Assembly: GCF_014839805.1 (NCBI RefSeq)
Contig: NC_051132.1
Location: forward strand, 4,340,001 to 4,404,000
DNA: 64,000 bases
Source: Manduca sexta
Lineage: Eukaryota > Arthropoda > Insecta > Lepidoptera > Sphingidae
Reading direction: 5' to 3'
Made by a program: the position numbers and the translations under genes. Shown here piece by piece: positions 44,887-57,394 of this stretch. The notes beneath the pieces were generated by a model. The model had not been told where the DNA came from, ran no database searches, and saw only the letters and a list, made by a program, of their open reading frames with translations. The stretch's first letter is position 1. Every line of letters starts with the position of its first letter.

Positions 44887-44930
44887 GTCGTATTCCAAAA
44901 ACTGAACAATTTCAGTTTTTGGAATACGAC
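44887..44930. repeat. perfect 20-bp foldback with 4-nt loop
   Basis: Arms 44887-44906 and 44911-44930 are exact reverse complements; the loop is CAAT. No flanking element recognised. Confidence 0.9.
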
Positions 44931-45089
44931 ATTGTATTGGCAAATAATCTAGATTTTTTTATACGCTCCACAAGTGTTTGTCCCTGTTCTACGTGTTATA
45001 GTTTCTAATATCTTCGAAAATCAATTCTCTCTATGTGAATATTAGATTTATTATGACTTTATCGAATATAACATCGTTATATGAAACAA

Positions 45090-45260
45090 TCGACATCGAC
45101 ACCACCGCAGCCACACCCGCCGCAAGGTAATAAAACGAATGGAGCACGTATTTTGACGTGGAGCGGCGCTTCTGGTCTTCCGTCCCACTCGCCTACATAG
45201 CTCCGTCCCTTTCGCACCAGCGAAGGTGTCTGAAAGGCTATTATAGCCTTATAGCTCGGT
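45090..45260. other. GC-richer islet with short hairpin
   Basis: Several CCGC/GCGGC motifs between 45100 and 45220, then AAGGCTA-TTA-TAGCCTT at about 45235-45252. Possibly regulatory; not coding. Confidence 0.35.
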
Positions 45261-45539
45261 TGGACTTCACTATAAATTATGGTGCAATAGTGCCTATTCT
45301 TTTGGATCCAACCTCGGTTAGGTTATGAGCGGACCGACGGTATATACATTATCTCTGATTGTATGTTTAGCGGTTATCTTGGATTTCAATTGGGTTTTGC
45401 TCAAATTAATTTGATGGGAATTGTTTGATGATGAGGAGTTCTTAGAAGAGAGACATATTTTGTTGTATTTACCGGAATTCACACGGAAAGAGATCTTAAG
45501 GTCATTAAGACGATATTGTTAGTATTATACTTGTAATCA

Positions 45540-45640
45540 CCACCAGTCTAGTGGTAGTTTAGCCACGAATCGCCAAATAACGAGTTCTATTTCTAGAAGT
45601 GGGGCCTATATTTATGAGTTTTTGAATTATAAATTAAATT
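45540..45640 (+). mobile_element. degenerate tRNA-derived SINE fragment
   Basis: CCAGTCTAGTGGTAGTTTAG looks like an A box and GAGTTCTATTTCTA like a decayed B box, about 35 bp apart. The body is not recognisable. Confidence 0.4.
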
Positions 45641-45649
45641 TTAGGGAAT

Positions 45650-48600
45650 TTAGAACATAATTTGTGCATGTTTGATGACTAGATACCTAAATGAGGTTAA
45701 GGGAGAGAATGATGACTCTATCACGACTACGATGTCATTACACTCAAATTAATATAATTGGAACATTGTAAATGCTCGGGACTCGGAGGAGGAGAGTCCA
45801 AACGCTTCCAATTTTCAACATCTAAAGGAAAGCTGCAACTCAAATTTCCTAACATAATATTTTGTATACTTGAGCTTATATAATCAATATTGTGCTGTGC
45901 GTATCGAAGGTTTTTGACGTGACTAGAAAATTTTAAGGACTTGGTAAGGCATAGGTCATTTCAGAAAAGCATATTTGAATAGTTATTTTAATTCTATGAA
46001 CATAAGCGATATAACCTCTCTACCTACATACAACTACAATACATGCAGTCATAATGAAAGCTTACTTCAGTTTATCCAACTTAGGATTGAATAACCAAGT
46101 TCTTAAAGTTAAGATGTAATTAAAGCACAATCCGCCTATTGTTTCACCTAACCGCGAAAATGCATTATCCGTGTACGAAACAAAATAACGCACCATTTAG
46201 CGTAGTAATAAATGCGTACTTTTCATAAAAAGTATTCAAGCGCATATAACCAAATTAAATGGTAACGAATCCAACAGGATTTGATACGTGAGGCTCAAAT
46301 TGACGAATTGAATTCTCATATACGTCTTGTTTACCCAAAAACTTAGATGGTAAAACAAAAAAAAGGAGGCCAATAAATACGACGGGAGGCGCGCGGGCCT
46401 TTGGCGGCGCGTAGGCGTCATAAAAATGGCCATTAGGCGTCCTATTAACGCCTATTTCGACATAATTAGGATCAATTCACTCCTAAAACGGCTACGAGTT
46501 ATATAATTGTTTATGTTTTATGTGTGTATTAATATTTAATGAAATTTTTGGGTGGTATCTATTGTGACAAGTTTTGAAGTTCTAAACAGTGTGTTGATCG
46601 AGTGAATACATTTGTGCTTATACTGTTATGTCTTGAGTGATATAGGTAAATCATACGTTGATAATCAGTTTTTTTTCTCTGCGTTTGCTAGTACGGAAAA
46701 TCTAATGAATAATTCAACTCTACATTACACATACTAAGAGTAACGTCTTAGGCCTACCGTCTAGGGACTTGTAGCTTCATAGACGCGTATTCATCATTAT
46801 GCGCTTGGTACGCCTGATTGGAGCTTTCATACAAAACTATGAAATTTTGTCGACGGAGCGGCAATGTTGCGCTTGCGTCGTTAGATAAATGGCGGGAACG
46901 GCAGCGAAATTTGTTTTAATAGTAGAATAATGTCCGTGTCAAATATTTTTTTCTATATATGGATGCGTCAAATATAATCATCGTTTTCGGCAACATCAAA
47001 TGTAACAATCCAAAACTACCTCTTCATAGTTTAACGGTGTTGCCACATAGGACTGATAACGTACGCGTGCAATACGCCTCGTGGACACATTTCAGTATGT
47101 TGGGCTGCACTAGCCGCTCGACGTATTTTAAATTGACTATGAAGCTTCGCTTCCGTGGACAGTAGGTTTTATAAGTATTTATGTCAAAATATTTTCTCCA
47201 GCAAACATTTAAATTTAAATTGTCTTAAATATCATACTCCCTAATCTATTTTAAATCATTAACCAAAGACCTTAACAAGTCCCTAATACTGACCTCCATT
47301 CTAAAGTATGCAATTTAGTATATTATAAACGACAATAAATATAAATAGAGCTCATGTATAGACATTTTTCCAATAACAATTTAGTATTATAATATACATC
47401 AAGTGAAGAATATGTTAATTTTACATAAAGGTTAATGCATTAAGTCACATAAAAACGATGTAAAGCAGTGATACGAAATCACATCTAATTATGTACCAAA
47501 CTCGCCAAATCCAAATACAGTCGCACCAAATGATGTTAGAAATTATACGCTCGATGTCGGTGTCTTCAGGATTAAAAAGAATAAAAGGGTTCTTAATCGT
47601 AGTTTGGTTGAATATTAAACAGAATATTAAATTTTGAGATATATAATATAGTCTCGAATTTGTATCAATAAAACTGTGATGGAAATCCATAGAGATTTTA
47701 TACGGGTAAATTATTACGAATAAGGAGATTGTCTCAAGTGTTTATTTATTTATTTATTTATTATAGACACAATTATAAACAGATAAGACCTCGTGCCATT
47801 CCAAGTTACATATCTATGTAAGTGCTAATGCGCTAGTACGTTATTTATGTAATAAAAATAATGTCTTCATCAGAAGATATTAAGTAGAAAGCCGATGTAA
47901 ATAGATGTATAATTTATTTTATATTTCATATGCCGTTGGACTTATAATTACATTATCTGATTATTTCTACATCTTTAAAATCTTTACTCAAATAGGTAAT
48001 AATTATACAAAGCATTGCGAAATACTTCTTTAGAAAATATCGGCGTTAGTCATTGGCAGTAAAGATTTACGTTAACTACCTCACTGAAAAACTTGAGGTA
48101 ATTTCCTGTGTAAACATATGCATTAGAGTTTCTTTAAGCCAACGATTTTAATAACGTAAGCTACATGAAACAATAAAAAACACTGCAAAATGACAAAAAC
48201 ATATAAAAATTGACATCAATAAGAAGCTCGCCACCCTTTTACATGATACGTGAGCGTCGCTGCACTACGCGGCGCCAGTTGATAGATGACCAATTACGTG
48301 TGACAAACAACAACAAAAACTGTTATTGAAAATGTGTCCGCTATGAAAAACTTTATTAGATACACTGGTCGTCATAACATCGCCTGTGATTTCATGTAAT
48401 CTGTCCGCATTTTATATCTAAATTATCCCCCAACTGTAATCGGGTACATAACACTTATAACTTAATCATCATCAGCTTCAAGGTCTTTTTCGATTTTGTT
48501 AAGTGTTCAGTCCTTTCGAAGATCAGTTAGGTCAAACTTCATAGGCTAAAGTTAGTTATTTTTAACGTTGTCCATTGAGTTAGAAGTAGTATTAAGTGAA
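45650..48600. other. gene desert, part 5
   Basis: No supportable gene. At 46391-46408 CCTTTGG is joined to TGGCGGC (a helper-like site). At 47741-47765 there is a (TATT)n microsatellite. At 46740-47160 composition is less AT-rich, but I recognise no motif. Confidence 0.5.
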
Positions 48601-48619
48601 GTTTCTATTTTCTTCTTCA

Positions 48620-48962
48620 GCCTGCTCTCATGCGGCTTCAATATGAAGGGAGGGTTTGGCTTAACGTCGCCTGCATTTTTATATACTAAGATATCAATAC
48701 TAGAGTTATTTTATCGTAAGGAATTGATTTGTAAGCGGTCATAGCCTAGTTCAAATCCCGAGGTTCAAACTTATTGCTTGCTTTAACCTTGAAATATAAC
48801 ATTGTGAGTAAACCTACAGGTTCTGTATAGGAAATTTGAGGGTGTATGAAGTCTATCAAACTGCACTTACCATTGTGGCGGACTAATCCCTTTTAGTAAC
48901 AGAGGAGGCTTGTGCCAACAGTGGGACAGTATATAATACAGGCCTGATAATTTTATTATTTA
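48620..48962 (+). mobile_element. decayed non-LTR retrotransposon 3' end
   Basis: The end reads AGAGGAGGCTTGTGCCAACA, GTGGGACAGTATATAATACA, GGCCTGATAA, then an AT tail. This is the 3' UTR pattern of a common lepidopteran non-LTR element. No open frame remains. The 5' limit is a guess. Confidence 0.5.
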
Positions 48963-48999
48963 AATTAATTTGTATTCCTTGTATAATCAATATCTGCCA

Positions 49000-51180
49000 A
49001 TTTGCTAATATAAAATGTGTCCATAAACGTCACAGGAAGATTTTTGAACCCTCTCTCTTATAACTCATGCAAATGCCAGATTTCTACGTTACTGTTCAAT
49101 AATATTGCTTTAATGTCAATCAAATCTCCCATATCGTAAGTTCACAAAATCTTCTATGATAAATTATATCTCTCACCAGAAAACTGGACTAGTGCGCCAG
49201 AACCCAAGATATGATTTATAACTTATTTATCGTATCAAAGGAAACTATGCGTGCGGCTTGCATTACCTCTAGTAATTAATTTCCAAATGAACATCACAAT
49301 CTGGGAGCTTTGATGCTAGTATTGTTTGTCATCTTTATATTAATACTAGGATTTACCCGTGGTGTGCATCGTGTTTAATTTCTATATAGAAATTAGTTTC
49401 ATTGTATTTACAGGTTTTTACCGTTCGATCACATTGATGTATTTTATTCTGATCTGAGTATCGCATGTATGGAATAATCAGAATTGATAGTTAGAACAAA
49501 CACATTATTTATATTATAATATATAAATAATATCAGTTTAATAATAAATCTTGCAGTTGCTGTGTCATTCCATACAGATTTTTGACCATCACGCTAATGT
49601 TATAGGCTAATCGTGCCACTTCCATTGGTTTATTTGCTTGAGATACCACAATAACAGTATACAATAATAGTTATAACTCAGTGGAATATTCTAGAAAATA
49701 GGCTTGTAGCCGTTTACAGAGGTACACTCTCGACACGCCCTATCTAGTTGGTACAAGACACCTTTCGCTGATCGTTTTTAATTGCTTTTCATAACTGGTT
49801 TTCTTAAGGATGATCTTGTAAAAGATAGCTGGTACTTGGTACATACATTTATTTCCATCGCTTTACTCTAAAGGCATTATCAAGTTGCATCAAATTTCAA
49901 ATTTGTTAAAACTAATATGGCGCCCAACGGTTAATTTGTTTTATCTAAATTGTGACAGACACCGAACCATACAATCGAATTTATATAATTAAGTTTAGAA
50001 TCGTTAAAACTACAGGTGATATAAGACAGGGTAACGCATAATCCGGTTTATGGGCAATAAAGCTATGTGTGAAGTTTGGGTGCCTTTGATAAGCATTTCA
50101 TATTACTAAACATCCTTCCTTGGCTTTGATTTGTGGTTTTATGTTATAGCTGTATCCTTTGTATTGGGAGGTGGACAGAGAACATACATTAATTTGAATT
50201 TATGAATTATAAAAACTATGATTAAAAAAATAAGTAAAATTTTATTTAAAAACTAAACAATTGACTGCCACTTACCGGCTTGTGGTTAACTACGTAGTAT
50301 AATTACAACGTTTAAACTTTAACAAGCGATTGGAGGAATTAAACTATTAAAGGTTGATCATCAAGATGATTAACTTGAACGTTGATGACGGTGCTTAGCG
50401 ATGATTTCAGCGTTATCGCGCCAATATTCATTAGCTATAGAATAGTCCTTCAAATTTTTATGTATATATTTTTTACATCGCCAAAGTAATTTTAATCCTC
50501 ATATCAAAGTCGACGTTAAATAGATCCGAATAATGTTATTATCGGCTTAGTCTCCAACCATGATGTTTGTGCGTCTGGAAAACACCTTACCATCGAAAGC
50601 ATAAGGTGTAAATTGGATTGCTTTAAATATGATACAGTTTTGTAGATGAGATCTGTCGTTGGAGAGACGGCGCGGGCGTCTTTTCGACCAAAAGGAACTA
50701 CGGCTCATTAGTACTTAAACCACGAATCAATCGATATAAAAACTATAAATAAATATCTGGCCGGTTGATACTTTACGACTTATCGGGATCAGATGTTTTG
50801 TATTATAATGTAGCTTTCAATAATCATTCCTTTTTTAAAAAAGAAAAATCTAGACGTAAGCTAAATCCTGGAATGAATCTGACATAACAATATTCCCGTA
50901 TCATTGATATTGGTTGTGATTATAATAGATCATATACGTACACATAAATTGACGAATCAAAATAAAGTTTGTTGTAGATATTTACAGATGAGTTATTTAA
51001 TATTATGCTTGGTATGACGGGACCGAAGCTAGCGATTGGAATCGTATTAACGAAGATACATTCTTCAGTTTGTCGGCGCGTGTCCTGCTCGGACTCGTTA
51101 CGTAACATTCCAAAACGTGTGCGACAATGAGATTAAGCACGTGTCGGCGATCCGGGCCGATGCAGGCCGCTGCAAACGAG
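49000..51180. other. gene desert, part 6
   Basis: AT-rich. GCTTTGATG at 49307-49315 and CCTTTGATA at about 50083 are further TCF-like cores without helper sites. No gene or repeat recognised. Confidence 0.5.
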
Positions 51181-51195
51181 ACGCGCCAACAATAA

Positions 51196-51214
51196 GCCGC
51201 CTTTGATGCCGCCG
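51196..51214. promoter_or_regulatory. candidate TCF/Pangolin site flanked by helper sites (3)
   Basis: The 19-mer GCCGCCTTTGATGCCGCCG holds CCTTTGATG (51200-51208, exact SCTTTGATS), GCCGCCG (51208-51214, exact helper GCCGCCR) and GCCGCC overlapping its left edge (51196-51201). The flanks are AT-rich on the right and GC-rich for about 60 bp on the left. Confidence 0.55.
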
Positions 51215-51564
51215 GATTTGGCCCTTGTTAAGACGTATCTGACGGACGCAACTGTAATTTAGTAATTAACGTTATTACTTAATATTACGATATCAAAAAA
51301 TATATTCTTTAAAATAACATAATAAAGACTAAAATGATAAGACGAACGAGCGATTCGCAAGACTCAAAACTTTTTATAAAATGAACAATAACTAAAAATA
51401 ATAATTTTGAGGGCATCATGTGAATTGAGATATAACATTTTCAGGCGACCAGTTTAGGTCACATCATCTCTTTGTCCTTGTATGTTTTGAGGGATATTGT
51501 TTTTATTGGGGAGCCGTGGCGCTTACCATTATTTTCTCAACTCAATTCTTTCGTTATGTCAATT

Positions 51565-52605
51565 GAGACCTGGGCTGTGCTACAGTCTCTCCAGCGGTGC
51601 CACATTGACTATCGGTACATCGAAGTGTTGAGATGTATATACAATAACGCCACCATGTCGGTCCGAGTACAAGATCAGAGCACGAAGGCTATTCCACTAC
51701 AGAGAGGCGTGAGACAGGGAGATGTTATATCTCCGAAACTGTTCACTGCCGCGCTGGAAAACGCCTTCAAACTCTTTCAGTGGAAAGGATTCGGCATCAA
51801 CATCAACGGCGAGTATGTCACTCACCTTCGATTTGCCGACGATATTGTAGTCTTGGCAGAATCGCTGGAAGACCTTAACACTATGCTTGAAGACCTTAAT
51901 CGAGTCTCCCAACAGGTGGGTCTTAAAATGAACATGGACAAAACGAAGATCATGTCGAATGTCCATGTTGTGCCCACCCCCATCGAAGTTGGGGGCTCGA
52001 CTCTCGAAGTTGTAGACGAATATGTCTATTTAGGACAAGTGGTCCGGCTAGGCAGGTCCAACTTCGAGAGAGAGGTCAATCGTCGAATCCAACTCGGTTG
52101 GGCAGCGTTCGGGAAACTTCGCAACGTCTTCTCATCTCTCATCAAAATACCTCAGTGCCTTAAATCGAAAGTCTTCGATAGTTGTGTGTTACCAGTGATA
52201 ACATACGGCACCGAGACGTGGCCTCTCACTGTGGGCCTCATTAGGAGGCTCAAGGTCACTCAACGAGCTATGGAGAGGGCTATGCTCGGTATTTCCCTAC
52301 GAGATCGAATCACAAATGAGGAGATCCGTAGGAGAACAAAGGTTACCGACATAGCCCATAGGATTAGCAAGTTGAAGTGGCAGTGGGCCGGACACATAGC
52401 TCGAAGAACCGATGACCGTTGGGGTCGAAAGGTTCTAGAGTGGAGGCCACGTACAGGCAAACGAAAGGTCGGACGCCCGCCTACAAGGTGGACGGACGAC
52501 CTGGCTAGGGTCGCAGGAAGTCGCTGGATGCAGGCCGCTTCCAACAGGTCGACGTGGAGATCCTTGGGGGAGGCCTATGTTCAGCAGTGGACTTCCTGTG
52601 GCTGA
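51565..52605 (+). pseudogene. RTE reverse transcriptase, C-terminal 346 codons, open frame
   Basis: Frame from the truncation point to TGA at 52603-52605 without stop or frameshift. It keeps the fingers/palm motifs PLQRGVRQGDVISPKLF and the catalytic HLRFADDIVVLAES (FADD box), then a C-terminal region with HRISKLKWQWAGHIARR and RKVGRPPTRWTDDLARVAG, usual in RTE/BovB-like 'endonuclease-reverse transcriptase' proteins. The endonuclease and N-terminal RT motifs are missing, so the copy cannot be autonomous. The upstream frame (from about 51472) is flanking DNA that happens to be open. The absence of damage suggests a young insertion. Confidence 0.9.
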
Positions 52606-52615
52606 TATGATGATG
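51565..52615 (+). mobile_element. 5'-truncated RTE-clade non-LTR retrotransposon
   Basis: Element sequence begins at GAGACCTGGGCTGTGC (within the reverse transcriptase) and ends GGCTGATATGATGATG, the RTE-type tail. The 9-mer ATGTCAATT occurs at both borders (51556-51564 and 52613-52621); its first 3 bases may belong to the tail, so the target-site duplication is 6-9 bp. 5' truncation plus duplication is the mark of target-primed reverse transcription. Confidence 0.9.
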
Positions 52616-52670
52616 TCAATTATGAGTGATTCAGATGTTTTTCATTATCGAAAGTCATACATATTTTAAA

Positions 52671-53531
52671 TCTATACTTATAATAAGTCTGTAGAGAGGT
52701 CAATTCTGTACATGAAATATATTTCCAAAATAACTATCAGGGGGTGATTAGGGATCGATACTGATGCCAAAAATGCAATTAGTAAAATTTTTGTCTGTCT
52801 GTCTGTCTGTCTGTCTGTATAACCGTTATAGAAACAAAAACTACTCGACGGATTTTAACGAAACTTGGTACAATGGTACAATTATTTGTCATACTCCTGT
52901 GCTGGTTATAGTATACTTTTCATCACGCTACAATTAATAGGAGCAGAGCAGTGAAGGGAAATTTTGGGAAAACGGGAGAAGTTACTCCATTTTTTAAGCT
53001 TCCGTCGCGTGTGCAACCTTAATGGTTAAAGCTACACAGAAATCATGTATGACGGAAATGTTCTCCTTAAAATTATGTAAAAAATATCCCACAACAGCAT
53101 ATGTCTATCTTTTATGGTTGACTCACAATAACACGTGTAACTCCCGATAGCTTAGCAGTTCGAAGCTTTCTCATTATATTTGTCTACCTACTCTTACGTT
53201 TATAACACTCTCAGTCATCCCTAATTAAAAAAGTTAACATTATTAAATATTCCATAAAAAAGAATCATAGAAATCGGTAAAGAAACACCAAAGTTATACA
53301 TGAAATACGCTAATAATAAGCCATCACGCGTGAATACTGAATCATGCTATAAGGATTATTTTTGTACATATATAAGGTCGCGAACGCACAGGTAGGCGGC
53401 TTGCTTGGCACCTAGAGGCTAGCGAATCACCTAGCGAGTAGCTTCGTAAAACGAACATTCTCGAACGTTCGCGATCGGCTCCATTTTTGAAGTCCGAAAT
53501 CCACGCGGGCGAAGCTGCGGGCGGAAGCTAG
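52671..53531 (+). mobile_element. non-autonomous Helitron, apparently complete
   Basis: Begins TCTATACTTATAATAAGTCT after an A and ends GCGGGCGGAAGCTAG before a T, the A/T target and 5'-TC...CTAG-3' ends of Helitrons. It contains (TCTG)n at 52793-52818, ACTACTCGACGGATTTTAAC and ATCACGCTACAATTAATAGG, phrases of lepidopteran Lep1-like elements. No transposase frame. It begins about 50 bp after the RTE copy. Confidence 0.7.
52793..52818. repeat. (TCTG)n microsatellite inside the Helitron
   Basis: About six and a half perfect units of GTCT/TCTG. Confidence 0.95.
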
Positions 53532-53699
53532 TCTCCAATATAAAATTGAACCATCAAATCAACCATCACAAAACGGCCCAGGGGAAGATCAGCGCTGGTT
53601 TTTTTTTATCAGCATAATATGCTTAACTGGGGTCGCTTTTGTGACGAGCAAATAGACTTAAGTATTTTGTTTTATTAATTTTGCTTGTTACAAATAAAT

Positions 53700-53726
53700 A
53701 TTTTCTTTCTATCTTTCTTTCTTTCA
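53700..53726. repeat. (TTTC)n microsatellite
   Basis: Imperfect run of TTTC/TTCT units shortly after the Helitron. Confidence 0.85.
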
Positions 53727-54439
53727 TCCATGCACAATAACAGCCCTAGTCCCTAGACGAATGAAGTGATACCGTTAATACCGCAGTGTGTAAAAATAAG
53801 AAAACCGGGTTAGTTGAAGCTAAAACTGTCGTCAATTCTCGGATAATGTATTGCAGAAAAGACACTTATAGAGACATCAGCTATGATACTCGGGGATATT
53901 ATATAGTGATTGTGTGAACATTAGTTACGCAAAATGTGGATATTATCTGCTTTATATCTTGATGGAATTAGAAAGCAATGCTACATATAATGTGCTATAA
54001 TGTTAAACATTCTACATATAAACTCATACTAACATCTCCAAAATATAGGTAGAGATGTCATATCCAGACAAGAAAAAAAATAAAACAAATACTTAATAAC
54101 TTCTTTTAATTATTTATTTGTTCCGTCGGTTACGTCGAACATAGTGGATATAATTGAGATGTGGGTAGATATCGTCTATATTTACTTTTACCTTTCTAGG
54201 TACATTCACTATTCATTGGGTTAATTCCATCCTACATTGAGACGCCATTTTTAGAAATGTCTGAATATACGTCATATAATATGTCAGACGACATCCGTAT
54301 ATTCTTCTAATCAAATAGCATATTTATTTGCCCGTCTTGGGGACTGAGTCCTGGTCGTCACCGGTTTTACAGTTATAGTACATTGCTAGGCCAAGGTAAT
54401 AAATATCATAGTTGCTACGATCATCAATCATGATTGATA

Positions 54440-54620
54440 TTGCTATTAGTTTCGCGGCAGTGCACGAAAGCTGTTAACCGCGTGTGGTCCTGGGTTATAT
54501 TCCCAATGGAGGTAACTATTTCAAAATAATAACTGCTTGAAATTGGGGAAAGAATTTCAATTAATCGAATATGTCGCTAAACATTTGTAGAGTTACCTGG
54601 CTCGAATCACAGATGAATAT
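54440..54620 (+). mobile_element. possible tRNA-derived SINE remnant
   Basis: AAGCTGTTAACCGCGTGTGG followed by TCCTGGGTTATATTCCC resembles a tRNA acceptor-side sequence with a decayed B box. The A box is not clear; low confidence. Confidence 0.35.
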
Positions 54621-55659
54621 AACTCTTTGAAGTCAGGCAAAGCTATGTTTATTAACCGACTTCAACAGGAAAATGTTATATAACAGAAGTTAGTTAATAT
54701 AACTCTAATTTTATCGTATTCACTATCACTAAATTACGATGATCCTACAAGGACAGATTAATGGTGCATGTGATGCGAACGTATTGGATATCTATGAGCT
54801 CCTGGTATGCTACGTCACGCATAATCCTATATAAGTTATGCTGCTCCCAGTAAAAGGACTGGTAACCGGTTTTTTAAGAAGCTATTTTATTCGAAATTTA
54901 TCATAGGTACACGAAAAAAGTACACACGAATGAAGAAAAATAGACATCATATTTCTACAATATGTTATCTTTACGTCGGTTGATTTTTTTTTTATAATGT
55001 GGATAACTTGGTTTCGTACTTTCATAATGACAATGTTAGTTAATTTGTTTGTAAAAATAAATTTATTTATTAAAAAAATCATTCGTCAATCTATAACATA
55101 TTCCCACCCGTAACTCTCGGGTCGCCATGTATGGAACGAATCGCTCAAGGCCATTTACTTGGTATGGGGTTTTAATAACGAGAGATGTTTTCTTAGAACT
55201 TTTTAAACACTAATACAGCTGCCATCCCAAGCCACGGCAATTAATATTTTTAGTATCACATAACCAGTACGTAAATGGCAGACTATCACCGAGCATCGAA
55301 GCCCGTCGTCGCCCACCACGTTAGCTAATTACGATGGCACTTAAGAGGACATTAGAGACGCGTTAATCGCACCACTGTACCTTTCACGGAATCTATTATG
55401 ATGTTATTTATGTACTAGGTACAGTCAAGGACACAAAATTATATCTATATACAAATACGTAAAAGAAAAAACTCGCTCATTGCGCTCACGCAGAAGTATG
55501 AGATATTCTCTATATGAACTCTATATCAATTCTATTTTTCTGTACTCCTTCTCTAGACCATATAATATAAAATTGACGTAAAATATGTTTGTCAAATATA
55601 TTTAATTTGACAGTCGAATTTTTATTATTAGTTTGAATATTTTTCTACGGTATATGATA

Positions 55660-55890
55660 CGCTATAGCTGAGCTTAGTGGTAAAGCATATTATGTATGGA
55701 CTAAGGGATCTGTATTCGATTTCGTGGTGTAACCAAATAGTGTGAGTTATTGTAAAACTATTACCTGATTTTGGATATCCAGAGACTTTTTTCTAAGGTA
55801 GGAGGTCGATTGTGTTGCCCTTTTCAAAGGGTTTCTGCGATAGGGAAGAAATAGTGTGACATCGGCCCATACTGAACTGAGTTAATATAA
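55660..55890 (+). mobile_element. tRNA-derived SINE remnant
   Basis: TAGCTGAGCTTAGTGGTAAAG is an A-box/D-arm look-alike and GTATTCGATTTC a decayed B box about 40 bp later. The body then contains TTGCCCTTTTCAAAGGGTTT and ends near 55890. The host family was not identified. Confidence 0.5.
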
Positions 55891-55899
55891 AATAGAAGA

Positions 55900-57390
55900 A
55901 AAAAAATAGTACTCTTCAAACGGAGTTAAGTCATAGATCCTATTTCTTCTCCCCAAAGATGGAAAACGCATATACATTTTTATCAAATAGCGCATAGTTT
56001 AAGAACAGTCGTCATCTCTTACTACCGGATCAGAAATTTGCAAATCTAGCAAACTTTATAAACACTTTCTACAGCGACAGTACATAGATTTCAAAACGAT
56101 AGTTTCGACATCACACAACGCTCGTCGCTGCGCTGGCGCACCGCTCACTAATCGTCCAATAAACGCCCATTTATAACATAATTGTGCTTTAATATACCCA
56201 CACACGGTGCGAAACGACTAAAAACATGACAAAACCACTTCATTACCGGCCATTGTTGCGATTTCACTCCACTTCCAATCGCTATTGTGATGACGGCCTT
56301 TTTGGCGCGGCTGTTTATTTTTTTCCCTAACATTTTCGATAGTTCCTTTACACGTGGGATTCATGGTGAACGCCTTTTCTACTTTCTATTGTCATATATT
56401 GCAGTAGCAAAAGTAGGCATGAAGAAATTGAAGATAATAATGTTTTAATTAAAATATTAAGTAAATTTGTCAAAGGGGATACGAAAATTATAAAGTTAAA
56501 TTCAAGAGTAAAGTTATATTTAAAAAAAAAATGGATATTATTGCTTAAAACATTTTAATGTTGCCATAAATATAGTAAAACATCAAATATTATTTAAACA
56601 GACGCCTAACTGCAATATATTTGGCATTTAACTGTCTAATTCGTTAAAAACTTTTCAATTGTTCCTATTTAATCATAAGAACTGGAAAACATTGCTCATA
56701 TTAACATACTTAATTTTAAACTGTATTTAATACAGTAGGCAGAACTCAAAAGCAATAGGGAAGCGAATTTAAATCGATTTATCATTCGAGCGCATTCTCG
56801 TTAATTCGTCGCAAAGGCTTTTTGGGTCAATTCCTTTGCCCCGGGGGATGTTTAATGTGAGAAAAAAACCTTTATTGCAGACATATGGGGTTTTGAAATG
56901 ATGAATTCGCGTTATTTATTGATGTTGCAATATGGCGTGATAACATTTAATAATAGTTATTATGATACAGTTTTATATTGAAGTGAAAGTGAATTGATGA
57001 AAGTAGCTTCTGTTTTAGCAAAAAACGAATGTGTTGAGGTTTATACAGGGAGTGTAGAGTGCCGTAATCAAAATTTTTGTAATTAATATTAGTACTAGAA
57101 AGGTGATAAATGATAGTAAAGTAAATTTTTGTCTAGTTTTTACAAGGTAATACTTTTAATTAACATTAGTGGAGCATTATATCCACATATAAATGTGGAA
57201 GCATATATTTTAGTAGAGTATATAAGAAAGGAGATACTCATACCTGGCCTTGTTATGGCTACAAAGGTACATACCTACACGGAGGACAATAACCGTCCAC
57301 ACGAGCCACAGTCCTAACATAAACAAGACACACACTTCCATAGAGTTTTACAGTGTTTTTTAAAATGTTTAGGTTTATCGTCAACACTAA
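55900..57390. other. gene desert, part 7
   Basis: No gene. At 56760-56960 a less AT-rich stretch contains ATCGATTTATC, CGCAAAGG, TTTATTG and similar homeodomain- and HMG-type cores and could be an enhancer. The rest (also 53730-54440 and 54620-55650) is unremarkable. Confidence 0.45.
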
Positions 57391-57394
57391 ATAA

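Noticed and set aside
49505..49535. 11-bp inverted repeat ATTATTTATAT around TATAAT
   Set aside because: Composed only of A and T, with an AT-rich background in which such repeats are expected; not grouped with the 4-nt-loop foldbacks.
51472..51564. N-terminal 31 codons of the long frame leading into the RTE sequence
   Set aside because: The target-site duplication puts the element border at 51565; upstream sequence is flanking DNA that is open by chance.
45540..55720. Functional tRNA genes at the A/B-box-like places (45540, 54455, 55660)
   Set aside because: B boxes are decayed and no cloverleaf with acceptor stem could be formed; they fit SINE remnants better.
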